Origin: Candidatus Agrococcus pullicola
GTDB lineage: Bacteria; Actinomycetota; Actinomycetes; Actinomycetales; Microbacteriaceae
DNA length: 21,576 bases
Reading direction: 5' to 3'
Assembly (NCBI GenBank): GCA_019115685.1
Contig: DXDC01000174.1
Span: forward strand, 1-21,576
How positions within the stretch are numbered: the first letter of the stretch is position 1; each line of letters begins with the position of its first letter. The notes under the pieces are model-generated. The model had not been told where the DNA came from, did not search any database, and saw only the letters and a program-made list of their open reading frames with translations. The position numbers were made by a program, and so were the translations under genes. Shown here one piece after another: positions 13,757-21,307 of this stretch.

Positions 13757-14701
13757 TCAGTCGTTCTTCGCGCGCTTCTTGGCTTTGGCTTCGGCCTTCG
13801 CGGCGGCCTTCTCCGCGGTCTTGCGCTCGCGTTCGGTCACTCTGTCGATCGCTTGTGTCGCCTTCGCCTGAGCGGCGCGAAGACGCTCTTCGGCTTCGCG
13901 CACCGACTTCAGCGCGTCCCGCACCCTGCTATCTTTCGTCACGGCCGCGGGGAGGCTGTGGTCGCGTTCAATGGCGTCGTCGACCCCGTCGCGCATCCAG
14001 GCTTCGATGCCGTCCAGGAATCGGTTGAAGCCGAAGAAGAACACTTGATCGCTGTCGTTCATGGGTTGGTCGAAGAGGCCGTCTGCGACGAGGGGTGCGA
14101 GCGTCGGGAAGCGATCCTCCGTGACCAGCTCGGGCAGCGCTGCGCGCACCGAATCGTGCACAGTGTCGTGGCTGGCGAGCTGGAACATGCCGATGTAGCC
14201 CAGCAGCAGCATCGTCACCGTCAGCTTGAGATTCGAGGGAAGCGCCAGGCTGCGCTGCGCGTGAATCCCGGCTTCGACGATCGCGATGCGGTTCGGGGTA
14301 CTGGGTGTTGAAGAAGGCGGCATCGACGACAGCCACGGATGCGCGCGGTAGCCGGCGCGCACGATCGCACCCCACTGTGTCAGCTGCTCGCGCCACGAGC
14401 CGTCGAACGTTGCGAGCGGCACATCCGAGGCGGCATCGAACATCAGCTGCAGCAGGTCGTCCTTGCCGCTGACGTAACGGTAGAGCGACATGGGCGTGAA
14501 ACCGAGTTTCGTGGCCACACGGTTCATGGAAACCGCCTCGAGCCCCTCCTCGTCGGCGATCTCGATCGCGACCTCCGTGATCCGTTCGAGCGTCAGCTCA
14601 CGCTTTGGGCCGCGCTGAGGCGCCGCGGCAACGCCCCAAGAAGCGGCGATGCCGTGCGGGATGCGCTCGGCATCCGGGCCGGATTCGATAGGGGAAGTCA
14701 T
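13757..14701 (-). CDS. TetR family transcriptional regulator with TetR_C_1-type domain
   Basis: A 314-residue repressor. The DNA-binding domain is at about 37-85: LTLERITEVAIEIADEEGLEAVSMNRVATKLGFTPMSLYRYVSGKDDLLQLM. The ligand-binding half has the actinobacterial TetR_C_1 look (LATFDGSWREQLTQWGAIVRAGYRAHPWL). An unusual basic/Ala-rich coiled-coil tail runs from about 265 to the end (KSVREAEERLRAAQAKATQ..., finishing KKRAKND), longer than in typical members. ATG 14701 is chosen over one 39 nt upstream because a TAGAAT -10 lies 7 nt before it. It lies downstream of MFS1 on the same strand and may regulate the MFS genes; the ligand is unknown. Confidence 0.9.
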   Translation of the reverse strand: MTSPIESGPDAERIPHGIAASWGVAAAPQRGPKRELTLERITEVAIEIADEEGLEAVSMNRVATKLGFTPMSLYRYVSGKDDLLQLMFDAASDVPLATFDGSWREQLTQWGAIVRAGYRAHPWLSSMPPSSTPSTPNRIAIVEAGIHAQRSLALPSNLKLTVTMLLLGYIGMFQLASHDTVHDSVRAALPELVTEDRFPTLAPLVADGLFDQPMNDSDQVFFFGFNRFLDGIEAWMRDGVDDAIERDHSLPAAVTKDSRVRDALKSVREAEERLRAAQAKATQAIDRVTERERKTAEKAAAKAEAKAKKRAKND

Positions 14702-14708
14702 CCCGGCG

Positions 14709-14714
14709 ATTCTA
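14709..14714 (-). promoter_or_regulatory. -10 element of tetR (leaderless configuration)
   Basis: TAGAAT (5 of 6 to TATAAT) lies 7 nt before the chosen tetR ATG; no Shine-Dalgarno is seen. Confidence 0.4.
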
Positions 14715-14743
14715 CCTTTCGTGCGGAGGATGTGCGCCACGGG

Positions 14744-14799
14744 TCTAGACGGTTTTTACGGGTCCAGAAGCCGTCCGCACCCGTAAAAAACCGTCTAGA
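14744..14799. repeat. Near-perfect 20-bp inverted repeat between MFS1 and tetR
   Basis: The left arm TCTAGACGGTTTTTACGGGT (14744-14763) is matched by its reverse complement at 14779-14799 with a single extra A, leaving a 15-nt loop. It can form a long hairpin containing A/T runs inside the stem. It lies about 60 bp downstream of the MFS1 stop and just upstream of the tetR promoter, so it may be a terminator for MFS1, a TetR operator, or a small palindromic repeat element. Confidence 0.75.
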
Positions 14800-14860
14800 G
14801 CACGAGGTTGACAAACTTCCAGCGCCGCGGCCGGGTCGGGTTGCCGGCTTCCTGCAGCGC

Positions 14861-16063
14861 TTAGCGGGGGAGCTCGATGGGAGCCGTCGGCGGCGGTTCG
14901 ACGATGCCCTCCGTCAGGTCCGGCTGGTGACGGCGGAAGATGAACGCGATCAGTGCGCCGAGCGTTGCCGAGACGCCGCCGACGATGAGCCCGCCTCCCG
15001 CGCCCACGAAATCGATCATGATGCCGGCGAGCGCGGAGCACAGCGCGACACCGACGAGCTGCCCCGAGTTGACCCAGCCGTAGGCTTCCGGGGTGTCGGC
15101 GAATTTGACCGATCCGGCGACGATCGCGCTGATGGCGGCAACTGCGGGGGCGCATCCGAACCCTGCGACGAACATTGCGGACGAGAGCCCCCAGAACGTC
15201 ATCACGAACGGAGCGGCGATGAAACCGACCGCCATGATGACGCAGCGGATCGCGAGCGAGCGCTTCGTGATCGTCCGGTGCCCGAACAGCACACCGCCGA
15301 TGATCGACCCGATGGCGCTGATCGCCAGGATGATGCCGGCCTGCGGGCCATCGTGCCCGTAAACGGCGACGACACCGGCTTCGGCCGCTGCGAATGCACC
15401 GATGATCAAGAAACCGACGATCACGACCAGCAGTACCGGCCTCTTCTTCAGTACGCCGCCCATCCGCTTGTTCGTGGGCGGGATGCGCAGATTGCCGACG
15501 CGGGGGAGCAGCGCGAACCAGAGCCCGCCTCCCAGCTGCACGGCGACTGCGATCGAGAGACCGATCAGGGTGTCGAAGGAGGTGGCGAGGAAGGTGATGG
15601 CGACCGGGCCGATGACCCAGACGAGTTCCTGCAGCGTCGCGTCGAGCGCGAACAGCGGGCCGAGCTGTCGTTGCGCGACCATTCTCGGATACAGCGTTCG
15701 TACCGCCGGGGCGATGGGCGGCATCGTCAACCCCGCAGCCGCACCGAGCGCGACATCGACCCAGAGCGGCACGTGCAGCACGGCGATGCCGAACATCGAC
15801 AACGCGCTCAGAATCGTCGTGACCAGGAGCAATCGGCGCGTGCCGAAACGCGACATCATGCGGGTTGTGACGGGGGTCGCGAGCGCTTGACCGGCCGACA
15901 GCGCGGCGAGCACCAGACCGGCCGCGGCGTACGACTCGAACTTCTGCTCGACGTGCAAGAGAATGCCGAGCGAATACATGCCGACAGGGAATCTGCCGAC
16001 AAGCTGCGCCGTCATCGTGACGGCAACTCCCGGTGCTCTCAGCACCTCCTCATACGTACTCAC
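14861..16063 (-). CDS. MFS transporter, paralogue 1
   Basis: A 400-residue major facilitator protein with about 12 hydrophobic segments. It contains MSRFGTRRLLLVTT (the MFS loop 2-3 motif variant), MPPIAPAVRTLYPRMV, the central loop LLPRVGNLRIPPTNKRMGGVLKKRP and a soluble tail VEPPPTAPIELPR. It begins with GTG (16063), supported by exact alignment with the N-terminus of paralogue 2 (MSTYxEVL) and a TAGAGT -10 six nt upstream. The nearby TetR suggests drug or metabolite efflux, but the substrate cannot be told from sequence. Confidence 0.9.
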   Translation of the reverse strand: MSTYEEVLRAPGVAVTMTAQLVGRFPVGMYSLGILLHVEQKFESYAAAGLVLAALSAGQALATPVTTRMMSRFGTRRLLLVTTILSALSMFGIAVLHVPLWVDVALGAAAGLTMPPIAPAVRTLYPRMVAQRQLGPLFALDATLQELVWVIGPVAITFLATSFDTLIGLSIAVAVQLGGGLWFALLPRVGNLRIPPTNKRMGGVLKKRPVLLVVIVGFLIIGAFAAAEAGVVAVYGHDGPQAGIILAISAIGSIIGGVLFGHRTITKRSLAIRCVIMAVGFIAAPFVMTFWGLSSAMFVAGFGCAPAVAAISAIVAGSVKFADTPEAYGWVNSGQLVGVALCSALAGIMIDFVGAGGGLIVGGVSATLGALIAFIFRRHQPDLTEGIVEPPPTAPIELPR

Positions 16064-16443
16064 GGGATCACTCTACTTCCCGGTGAGGCACTCGCGATAC
16101 GGGTGATTTCGGCGAGTTTCGGCGACCCGGATTCGGCGTGATTGCGCGCGAGACTCGGGCTCTGTTCAATGGTCGGTTTTTGGGCACGATTCGGGTGTCC
16201 GGTGTGAGGAGTTTGCGGTCTTTCGAGCGGGATGTCGATGCAGCTGCATGCGCGCGTCCGAGTAGTTGTCAGGGGCGGGGATGCTGGCGTCTGGTGAACG
16301 CTTGCGTTCAGTTGCCGAGATGGCCGCTGATGCGTTGTGGTGTTCCGCTGAGACGGTCACGAGATGCGGCGATTTTCGCGTTTTGCACTGAGATGCGGCG
16401 ACGTTTGCCGTTTTTCGAGCACGACGCCGTTTCTCGGCGCTGC
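16064..16443. other. 380-bp intergenic region between the two MFS genes
   Basis: No supportable gene. It contains the palindrome ATGCAGCTGCAT (16238-16249), the inverted repeat TGAACGC-TT-GCGTTCA (16295-16310), a direct repeat GAGATGCGGCGA (16361-16372 and 16390-16401), and a hairpin CGCCG-TTTCT-CGGCG (16425-16439) 4 bp past the MFS2 stop codon that may help terminate MFS2 transcription. Several T-runs are interspersed. It may be the remnant of the duplication or carry MFS1 regulation. Confidence 0.5.
16070..16075 (-). promoter_or_regulatory. -10 element of MFS1 (leaderless configuration)
   Basis: TAGAGT fits TANNNT and lies 6 nt before the GTG start; no ribosome site at usable spacing. Confidence 0.3.
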
Positions 16444-17646
16444 CTACCGAGGCAGCTCGATCGGTGCGGTCGGTGGCGGCTCGACGACGCCGTCGGTGAG
16501 GTCGGGCTGCGAGTCGCGGAAGATGAACGCGATGATGGTTGCGAGCAGCGCGGCGGTGGCGCCGACGATGAGTCCGCCCGCAGGGCCGATCATGTCGATG
16601 AGCACGCCGGCCAGCCCAGAGCAGAGCGCGATGCCGACGAGTTGGCCCGAGTTCACCCAGCCGTATGACTCCGGTGTGTCGGCGAACTTCACCGAACCGA
16701 CGATGATCGCGCTGATCGCCGCCAGCGCTGGCGCGCATCCGATACTGGCGACGAACAACGTACCGGCAAGACCCCAGAACGTCATGACCAGAGGAGCGGC
16801 GGCGAGGCCGATCGCGAGGATGCCGCAGCGAATCGCGAGCGACCGTTTCGTGATCGTTCGGCTGCCGAAGATGAGCCCGCCGCAGATCGAGCCGAGCGCG
16901 CCGATCGCCAGGATCCAGCCGGCCTCGGGCCCGTCGTGCCCGTAGACGGCGACGATGCCCGCTTCAGCACCCGCGAGGCCGCCGATGACCAAGAACCCGA
17001 CCACAGTGACGAGCCGCACCGGCTTCTTCTTCAGCACGGCTCCCATCCGCTTGCTCGTCGGCGGGATGCGCAGATTGCCGACGCGGGGCAGCAGCGCGAA
17101 CCACACGCTGCCCACCAGCTGCACGCTTGCCGCAACGGCCAGCGCGACCGTGGAGTTGACGCTCGTGACGAGGAAGGTGATCGCCACCGGCCCCATGATG
17201 AAGATGATCTCTTGCAGCATCGCGTCGAAGCTGAACAGCGGCGGCAGCTGACGCTGGGAGAGGAGCCGCGGGTAGATCGTTCTCGCAGTCGGCCCGATCG
17301 GGGGCATCGCTAGCCCCGTCGCTGCACCCAGCGCGATGTATACCCACAGCGGTGCCGAGAGCAGCGCGATGCCGAACATCGACGAGACACTGATCGTGGT
17401 CGTGATCAACAGCAGTGTGCGCGTTCCCAGTCTCGACATGAGCCGCGTCGTGAACGGTGTAGCGATCGCCTGGCCACCGGAGAGCGCGGCGAGTACTGTC
17501 CCTGCCGCAGCGTACGAGTCGAAGGCGTACTGGATGTGCAAGAGCAGCCCGATCGCATACATGCCGATCGGAAATCTGCCGATCAACTGCGCCGCCAGTG
17601 TCGACGCCACTCCCGGCGTCTTCAGTACCTCTCCGTACGTGCTCAT
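16444..17646 (-). CDS. MFS transporter, paralogue 2
   Basis: A 400-residue major facilitator protein, same length as paralogue 1 and alignable with it end to end without gaps in the parts compared (by eye roughly two thirds identical or more). Shared blocks include FALLPRVGNLRIPPT, AVYGHDGP, TITKRSLAIRC, the stretch starting GSVKFADTPE and the identical tail VEPPPTAPIELPR. Differences cluster in transmembrane segments facing the pore region, for example VWVIGPVAITFLATSFDTLIG versus IFIMGPVAITFLVTSVNSTVA, which could mean altered substrate range. ATG 17646. Tandem duplication is inferred; the substrate is unknown. Confidence 0.9.
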   Translation of the reverse strand: MSTYGEVLKTPGVASTLAAQLIGRFPIGMYAIGLLLHIQYAFDSYAAAGTVLAALSGGQAIATPFTTRLMSRLGTRTLLLITTTISVSSMFGIALLSAPLWVYIALGAATGLAMPPIGPTARTIYPRLLSQRQLPPLFSFDAMLQEIIFIMGPVAITFLVTSVNSTVALAVAASVQLVGSVWFALLPRVGNLRIPPTSKRMGAVLKKKPVRLVTVVGFLVIGGLAGAEAGIVAVYGHDGPEAGWILAIGALGSICGGLIFGSRTITKRSLAIRCGILAIGLAAAPLVMTFWGLAGTLFVASIGCAPALAAISAIIVGSVKFADTPESYGWVNSGQLVGIALCSGLAGVLIDMIGPAGGLIVGATAALLATIIAFIFRDSQPDLTDGVVEPPPTAPIELPR

Positions 17647-17872
17647 GTGTCCATCTCTTCGCTCGTGACCAAAGCCCGGCGCGCCGCGCCGCTTGTGCTG
17701 CCAAGTGCGGTGGCAGCGATGAGAGGGGCGCTAAGTGGTGCGAATGACGGGTGGGCGGTGCCCCCGTTGCTCCGATCGGGGAGAGGCGGTGTTCATAGTT
17801 ACCCATTGTGGCCTACTGCGCGGAGCTCTTGCCCACTGTTCAGCCCCTGGGGTGTCGAATGTCTGCGCGTCG

Positions 17873-18610
17873 TTACTTCGGCCCCATGCGGATCGCGCCG
17901 TCGAGCCTGATCACTTCGCCGTTCAGCATCGGGTTCTCGACGATGTTCTGCACGAGCTGCCCGAACTCCTCAGGGCGACCGAGGCGGCTGGGATGCGGCA
18001 CCTGCGCTCCGAGGGAATCCTGCGCCTGACGCGACAGCGACGACATCATGGGGGTACCGAAAATACCCGGCGCGATGGCCATGACACGAATCCCGCTGCG
18101 GGCGAATTCGCGGGCGAGCGGCAGCGTCATCGCGGCGACGCCGCCCTTCGATGCCGAGTAGGCAGGCTGACCGATCTGGCCCTCGTAGGCGGCTACCGAA
18201 GCGGTGTTCACGATGACGCCGCGTTCTTCGCCCTGCGGCTCGACCGTCTGCATGACCTCGGCCGCGAGTCTGGTGACGTTGAACGTGCCCACGAGGTTCA
18301 CACGAACAACGCGTTCGAAGTGCTCCAGTGGCTGCGCGCCCTCGCGACCGACCGCGCGCTCGGCGCCGATGATGCCGGCGCAGTTCACGACGATGCGCAG
18401 CGGCACGGCATCGTTCGCCCGCTGCACTGCGGCACGTACCTGCTCTTCATCGGTGACATCGCCCGTGACGTAGGTGACGTGGTCGCTCTCGCCTTCGCGC
18501 AGGTCGAATCCGACAACGTAGGCACCCGCTGCCGCAAGTGCCTCGGCCGTGGCGGCTCCGAGCCCGGAGGCGGCGCCGGTGACGAGTGCCGAACATCCCG
18601 CAATCTGCAT
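17873..18610 (-). CDS. Short-chain dehydrogenase/reductase, 3-hydroxyacyl-CoA dehydrogenase type
   Basis: A 245-residue classical SDR. It has the cofactor motif TGAASGLG (11-18), Asp36 favouring NAD, NCAG (76-79), catalytic Ser138, Tyr151 and Lys155 (YSASK), and PGIFGTPM (181-188). Sequence style ([47 protein letters not shown]) matches type-2 3-hydroxyacyl-CoA dehydrogenases. The ATG overlaps the thiolase stop (TGATG) and AAGGA lies upstream. With the thiolase it would carry out the last two steps of a beta-oxidation cycle. The exact acyl substrate is unknown. Confidence 0.92.
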   Translation of the reverse strand: MQIAGCSALVTGAASGLGAATAEALAAAGAYVVGFDLREGESDHVTYVTGDVTDEEQVRAAVQRANDAVPLRIVVNCAGIIGAERAVGREGAQPLEHFERVVRVNLVGTFNVTRLAAEVMQTVEPQGEERGVIVNTASVAAYEGQIGQPAYSASKGGVAAMTLPLAREFARSGIRVMAIAPGIFGTPMMSSLSRQAQDSLGAQVPHPSRLGRPEEFGQLVQNIVENPMLNGEVIRLDGAIRMGPK

Positions 18611-19779
18611 CAGGAGATCCTTTCGAAAATGGTCGCGTTGGCCATGCCGCCGCCTTCGCACATGGTCTGCAGCCCGAAGCGGGCATCGTGCAGTTCGAGT
18701 GCGTGCAGCAGTGTCGTCGTGAGGCGGGCGCCGGATGCGCCGAGCGGATGGCCGAGCGCTATCGCGCCACCGGTCACGTTGAGTCGCTCGGGGTCGGCTT
18801 TCAGATCTTTCTGCCATGCCAGCGGCACGGGTGCGAAGGCTTCGTTCACTTCGTAGAGATCGATCTGGTCGAGCGTCATCTTCGAGCGCGTGAGGATGCG
18901 TTCGGTCGCGGGCATGATGCCGGTCAGCATCTCGACCGGGTCGCTGCCGACCGCGACCGACGACACGATGCGCGCTCGCGGGTCGAGGTCTTGGCTCTCC
19001 GCGAACCGTTCGCTCGTCACGAGCACTGCGGCTGCCCCATCGGTCAGCGGTGACGCGTTGCCTGCCGTGACCGACCACGCGATTTCCGGGAAGCGCGCCG
19101 ACTGGGCGTCGTCGACGAAAACCGGGTCGAGCCCCGCGAGCCCTTCGGCGGTCGTGGATGCGCGCACCGTCTCGTCGCGTTCGTGCAGCCCGTGCGAGGT
19201 GGTCACCGCGAGGATATCGTCGTCGTGGAACTCGGCGTGCTCGGCAGCGAGCCGGTGCGAGCGAGCCGCGAACGCATCCGATTCCTCGCGGCTGATGCCG
19301 TAGCGGCCGGCGATGATCTCGGCGCCGATGCCCTGATGGACGAGCCCGCCGAAGCGTTCGTGTACGAACGCCGCGATGGGGTCTTCGCCCATCGCAGCAG
19401 CGCCGATCTGATGCGTGGACATGAGTTCGACACCGCAGACGACGATGCAATCGGCCTGGCCGCTCGCGATGGCTGCGTGCGCGAACTGCAGCGCTTGCTG
19501 GCTCGAGCCGCACTGCCGGTCGATCGTCGTGCCGGGCACGCTGACCGGGAGACCCGCTGCGAGCGCCGCCGTGCGGGCGATGTTCTGCGTCTGTCTGCGG
19601 AATTGGCTGACGCATCCCGCATAGACGTCGTCGATACGGGCCGGGTCGACGCCCGCCTGTTCGACGAGAGCGGCGATGACGTCGCCGAGGAGGGCGGCCG
19701 GGTGCAGTTCGCTGAGCGCCCCGCCCGGCTTGCCTTTGCCGGATGCGGTGCGGACGGCGTCGACGATGACGGTATTCAC
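18610..19779 (-). CDS. Acetyl-CoA C-acyltransferase (thiolase)
   Basis: A 389-residue thiolase that cleaves 3-ketoacyl-CoA with CoA (or runs in reverse). The nucleophilic Cys is C90 in [13 protein letters not shown]; other catalytic blocks are [25 protein letters not shown] (His344) and [13 protein letters not shown] (Cys374). It starts with GTG at 19779: a TAGGGT -10 is 6 nt upstream, whereas the GGAGG there is only 1 nt from the GTG and too close to act as a normal ribosome site. It is first gene of a two-gene unit with the SDR. The FadA-type steroid/fatty-acid paralogues cannot be told apart from sequence alone. Confidence 0.94.
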   Translation of the reverse strand: MNTVIVDAVRTASGKGKPGGALSELHPAALLGDVIAALVEQAGVDPARIDDVYAGCVSQFRRQTQNIARTAALAAGLPVSVPGTTIDRQCGSSQQALQFAHAAIASGQADCIVVCGVELMSTHQIGAAAMGEDPIAAFVHERFGGLVHQGIGAEIIAGRYGISREESDAFAARSHRLAAEHAEFHDDDILAVTTSHGLHERDETVRASTTAEGLAGLDPVFVDDAQSARFPEIAWSVTAGNASPLTDGAAAVLVTSERFAESQDLDPRARIVSSVAVGSDPVEMLTGIMPATERILTRSKMTLDQIDLYEVNEAFAPVPLAWQKDLKADPERLNVTGGAIALGHPLGASGARLTTTLLHALELHDARFGLQTMCEGGGMANATIFERIS

Positions 19780-19785
19780 ACCTCC

Positions 19786-19791
19786 ACCCTA
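19786..19791 (-). promoter_or_regulatory. -10 element of the thiolase-SDR operon (leaderless configuration)
   Basis: TAGGGT fits TANNNT and lies 6 nt before the GTG start. Confidence 0.35.
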
Positions 19792-19922
19792 ACCGGGCGC
19801 TCAGAAATCGGTGTGTATGCCTAATGAACACTGCGCGGGAGGTTCCTCTATGCCACCGAGCACGTTGGGCGACGGAGAGCAGGCGATGGAAACGCCTTTC
19901 GCGCCCGAAAGACGCGGTTGTT

Positions 19923-19953
19923 CTGAATGACTGACCGAATGTCAGTTATTCAG
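19923..19953. promoter_or_regulatory. TetR-operator-like palindrome upstream of thiolase
   Basis: CTGAATGACTGAC (19923-19935) and GTCAGTTATTCAG (19941-19953) are reverse complements at 12 of 13 positions with a 5-nt spacer. The TGACTGAC...GTCA core is typical of operators of TetR-family repressors of fatty-acid metabolism. It is about 145 bp before the thiolase start and 30 bp past the stop of the next gene, so a terminator role is possible, but there is no T-tract. Confidence 0.5.
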
Positions 19954-19983
19954 ACAGTGATACGAAAAAGTCAGTCGATCGGG

Positions 19984-20322
19984 TCACTCCTGGCGGGGGC
20001 TCTTGATCAGGATGCCCGCCACGATGAAGAGGGCTGCGGCGACGTAGTGCGCACCCACCCACACCTGCCCTTCGAAGCCGAACGGATACACCGGATTCCA
20101 GGCGACCGCTACACCCACGAAGATGGGCAGCCACCACCAGTGCCTCGCCTGCACGGCGAACCACGCGACGATGAGGGCGAAGATGGCGATGACGTAGGTG
20201 AAGCCGGTGTCCCATGTCCCGCGCATCACGAGCTGGGAGAAGATCAGGCAAGCGGCGGCGATAATGCCGGGGAGGAGCGCGTTGCGCTGGAATGCGGGGC
20301 CGTAGCGGTTCTCGTTCGTCAC
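19984..20322 (-). CDS. Small four-helix membrane protein of unknown function
   Basis: A 112-residue protein with four hydrophobic segments: LLPGIIAAACLIFSQLVM, FTYVIAIFALIVAWFAVQA, WWWLPIFVGVAVAWNPVYPF and VWVGAHYVAAALFIVAGILI. The WNPVYPFGF motif resembles DUF6804-type small proteins, but I am not certain of the family. GTG 20322 is chosen because upstream sequence is basic and unlike a protein; GGAG is near but close-spaced, and a GACAAT hexamer lies 6 nt upstream, so it may be leaderless. Not obviously linked to its neighbours. Confidence 0.7.
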   Translation of the reverse strand: MTNENRYGPAFQRNALLPGIIAAACLIFSQLVMRGTWDTGFTYVIAIFALIVAWFAVQARHWWWLPIFVGVAVAWNPVYPFGFEGQVWVGAHYVAAALFIVAGILIKSPRQE

Positions 20323-20619
20323 CTCTCCATTGTCTCGTCGTCGACGCGGTGTCAGCACGGAAAGCGAGCTGTGGAATCTAGAGTCGCGGCCAAGCGGTCC
20401 GCGTGTTCGCCGCTCCCGGCCGAATCTCGGTCGATTTCGGCAGGCCATCGAAACTATTGCTTCGACTTTCGGTATAGACCGAGAAAAGGTACGGCGAGGC
20501 ACCGTGAGAACGGCAGGGGCAGGGTTCTCGCTACCGTATCGTCATGCACTGACCGCTGGGACGCAACGTTCCGTTGGAAAATCTAGACATACGTAGACAA
20601 ATGCGCGTAACCTTGGATC
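20323..20619. other. Intergenic region upstream of the toxin-antitoxin operon
   Basis: About 297 bp without a supportable gene. It includes the inverted repeat GAGAAC (20506-20511) / GTTCTC (20524-20529) with a 12-nt loop, enclosed by GGTACGG/CCGTATC complementarity that could extend the fold. The right end holds the phd promoter. Confidence 0.5.
20582..20613 (+). promoter_or_regulatory. phd-vapC promoter with overlapping palindrome
   Basis: TAGACA (20584-20589, 5 of 6 to TTGACA), an 18-nt spacer and TAACCT (20608-20613) end 6 nt before the antitoxin ATG, so the mRNA is probably leaderless. The partial palindrome TCTAGACATACGTAGA (20582-20597, 10 of 16 symmetric positions) covers the -35, where a Phd-type antitoxin could bind and autorepress. 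Confidence 0.45.
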
Positions 20620-20871
20620 ATGAAGTCAGTGAGCATCGGCGAATTACGGCAGAACCCGACGAAGGCTCTCGCCGAGGTCGAAGGCGGTGCCACGTACCGC
20701 ATCACACGTCACAATCGTGAGGTGGGAAGGCTCGTACCCCCGGGCTCCGATGTCGTTATGCTGCAGCCGAAGAAGCGCGACGGTTCGCGAACTGCTCGGC
20801 TCGAGAAGATCGAACTGAAGACCGCCGCGACCATTGATGAGCTGATCGAAGACGCCAAGGGCCACTGGTGA
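20620..20871 (+). CDS. Type II antitoxin, Phd/YefM family
   Basis: An 83-residue antitoxin. The N-terminal DNA-binding fold is recognisable: MKSVSIGELRQNPTKALAEVEGGATYRITRHNREVGRLVPP (1-41). The C-terminal part (LKTAATIDELIEDAKGHW) is the toxin-neutralising tail. Its TGA overlaps the toxin GTG (GTGA), the usual antitoxin-toxin coupling. It probably represses the operon alone and with the toxin. Confidence 0.93.
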   Translation: MKSVSIGELRQNPTKALAEVEGGATYRITRHNREVGRLVPPGSDVVMLQPKKRDGSRTARLEKIELKTAATIDELIEDAKGHW

Positions 20872-21266
20872 CGCACTTCTACCTCGATTCATCAGTTGCA
20901 GTCCGCATCCTCCTGGGTCATTCCGCGTCTGCCGCGGAATGGTTCGATGAGACGACCGGCGACGCCGATCACCTGGTGCTGTCGTCACGGCTGCTCCGCA
21001 CAGAGCTCACGCGTGTGCTTCGACGCGAACAGCTGCCTGTGGCTCGACGCGACGAGATCATCGACTACGTGGGAATCCTTCCCGTCGATGACGCAACGCT
21101 CGGCGAGGCGGAGGCGATCATCCCGCACATCAAGACATTGGACTCGATACACCTCGGGGCCTTGATCCGCAGCGGGTTGGATGCGGTCGTCGTCACCCAT
21201 GACGCCACGATGCGCCAGGTCGCCGAACTCATCGGCTTCGCCACACTCGATCCTGTTCGCGGTTGA
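20868..21266 (+). CDS. PIN-domain ribonuclease toxin (VapC-like)
   Basis: A 132-residue PIN-domain protein. Four acidic residues expected of the metal-dependent RNase site are present: D7 (FYLDSSV), E46 (LLRTELTRVL), D92 (LDSIHLGA) and D112 (VTHDATMRQVAE). The GTG start overlaps the antitoxin stop. It probably cleaves tRNA or rRNA when released from its antitoxin; the target is unknown. Pairing of a VapC with a Phd-type antitoxin is common. Confidence 0.93.
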   Translation: MTHFYLDSSVAVRILLGHSASAAEWFDETTGDADHLVLSSRLLRTELTRVLRREQLPVARRDEIIDYVGILPVDDATLGEAEAIIPHIKTLDSIHLGALIRSGLDAVVVTHDATMRQVAELIGFATLDPVRG

Positions 21267-21307
21267 GTACGGTTACCCTGCCGTAAACCAGGTGGGGCCC
21301 GGTACGT

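Noticed and set aside
14339..16141. A 600-codon plus-strand open frame
   Set aside because: It is antisense to tetR and MFS1, is Arg/Asp/Gly-rich without family resemblance, and the minus-strand genes have clear motifs.
16064..16443. Gene or degenerate transposase between the MFS genes
   Set aside because: Open frames here are shadows extending from MFS1/MFS2 or lack starts and motifs; no terminal repeats of IS type were found.
18611..19831. Upstream part of a 652-codon minus-strand open frame reading into the SDR
   Set aside because: It is the Arg-rich shadow of the thiolase gene in another frame; only the SDR part (from 18610) is real.
21268..21285. TACGG-N8-CCGTA as a terminator between vapC and hrpA
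   Set aside because: Five base pairs, a long loop and no T-tract; too weak to call as a separate feature.
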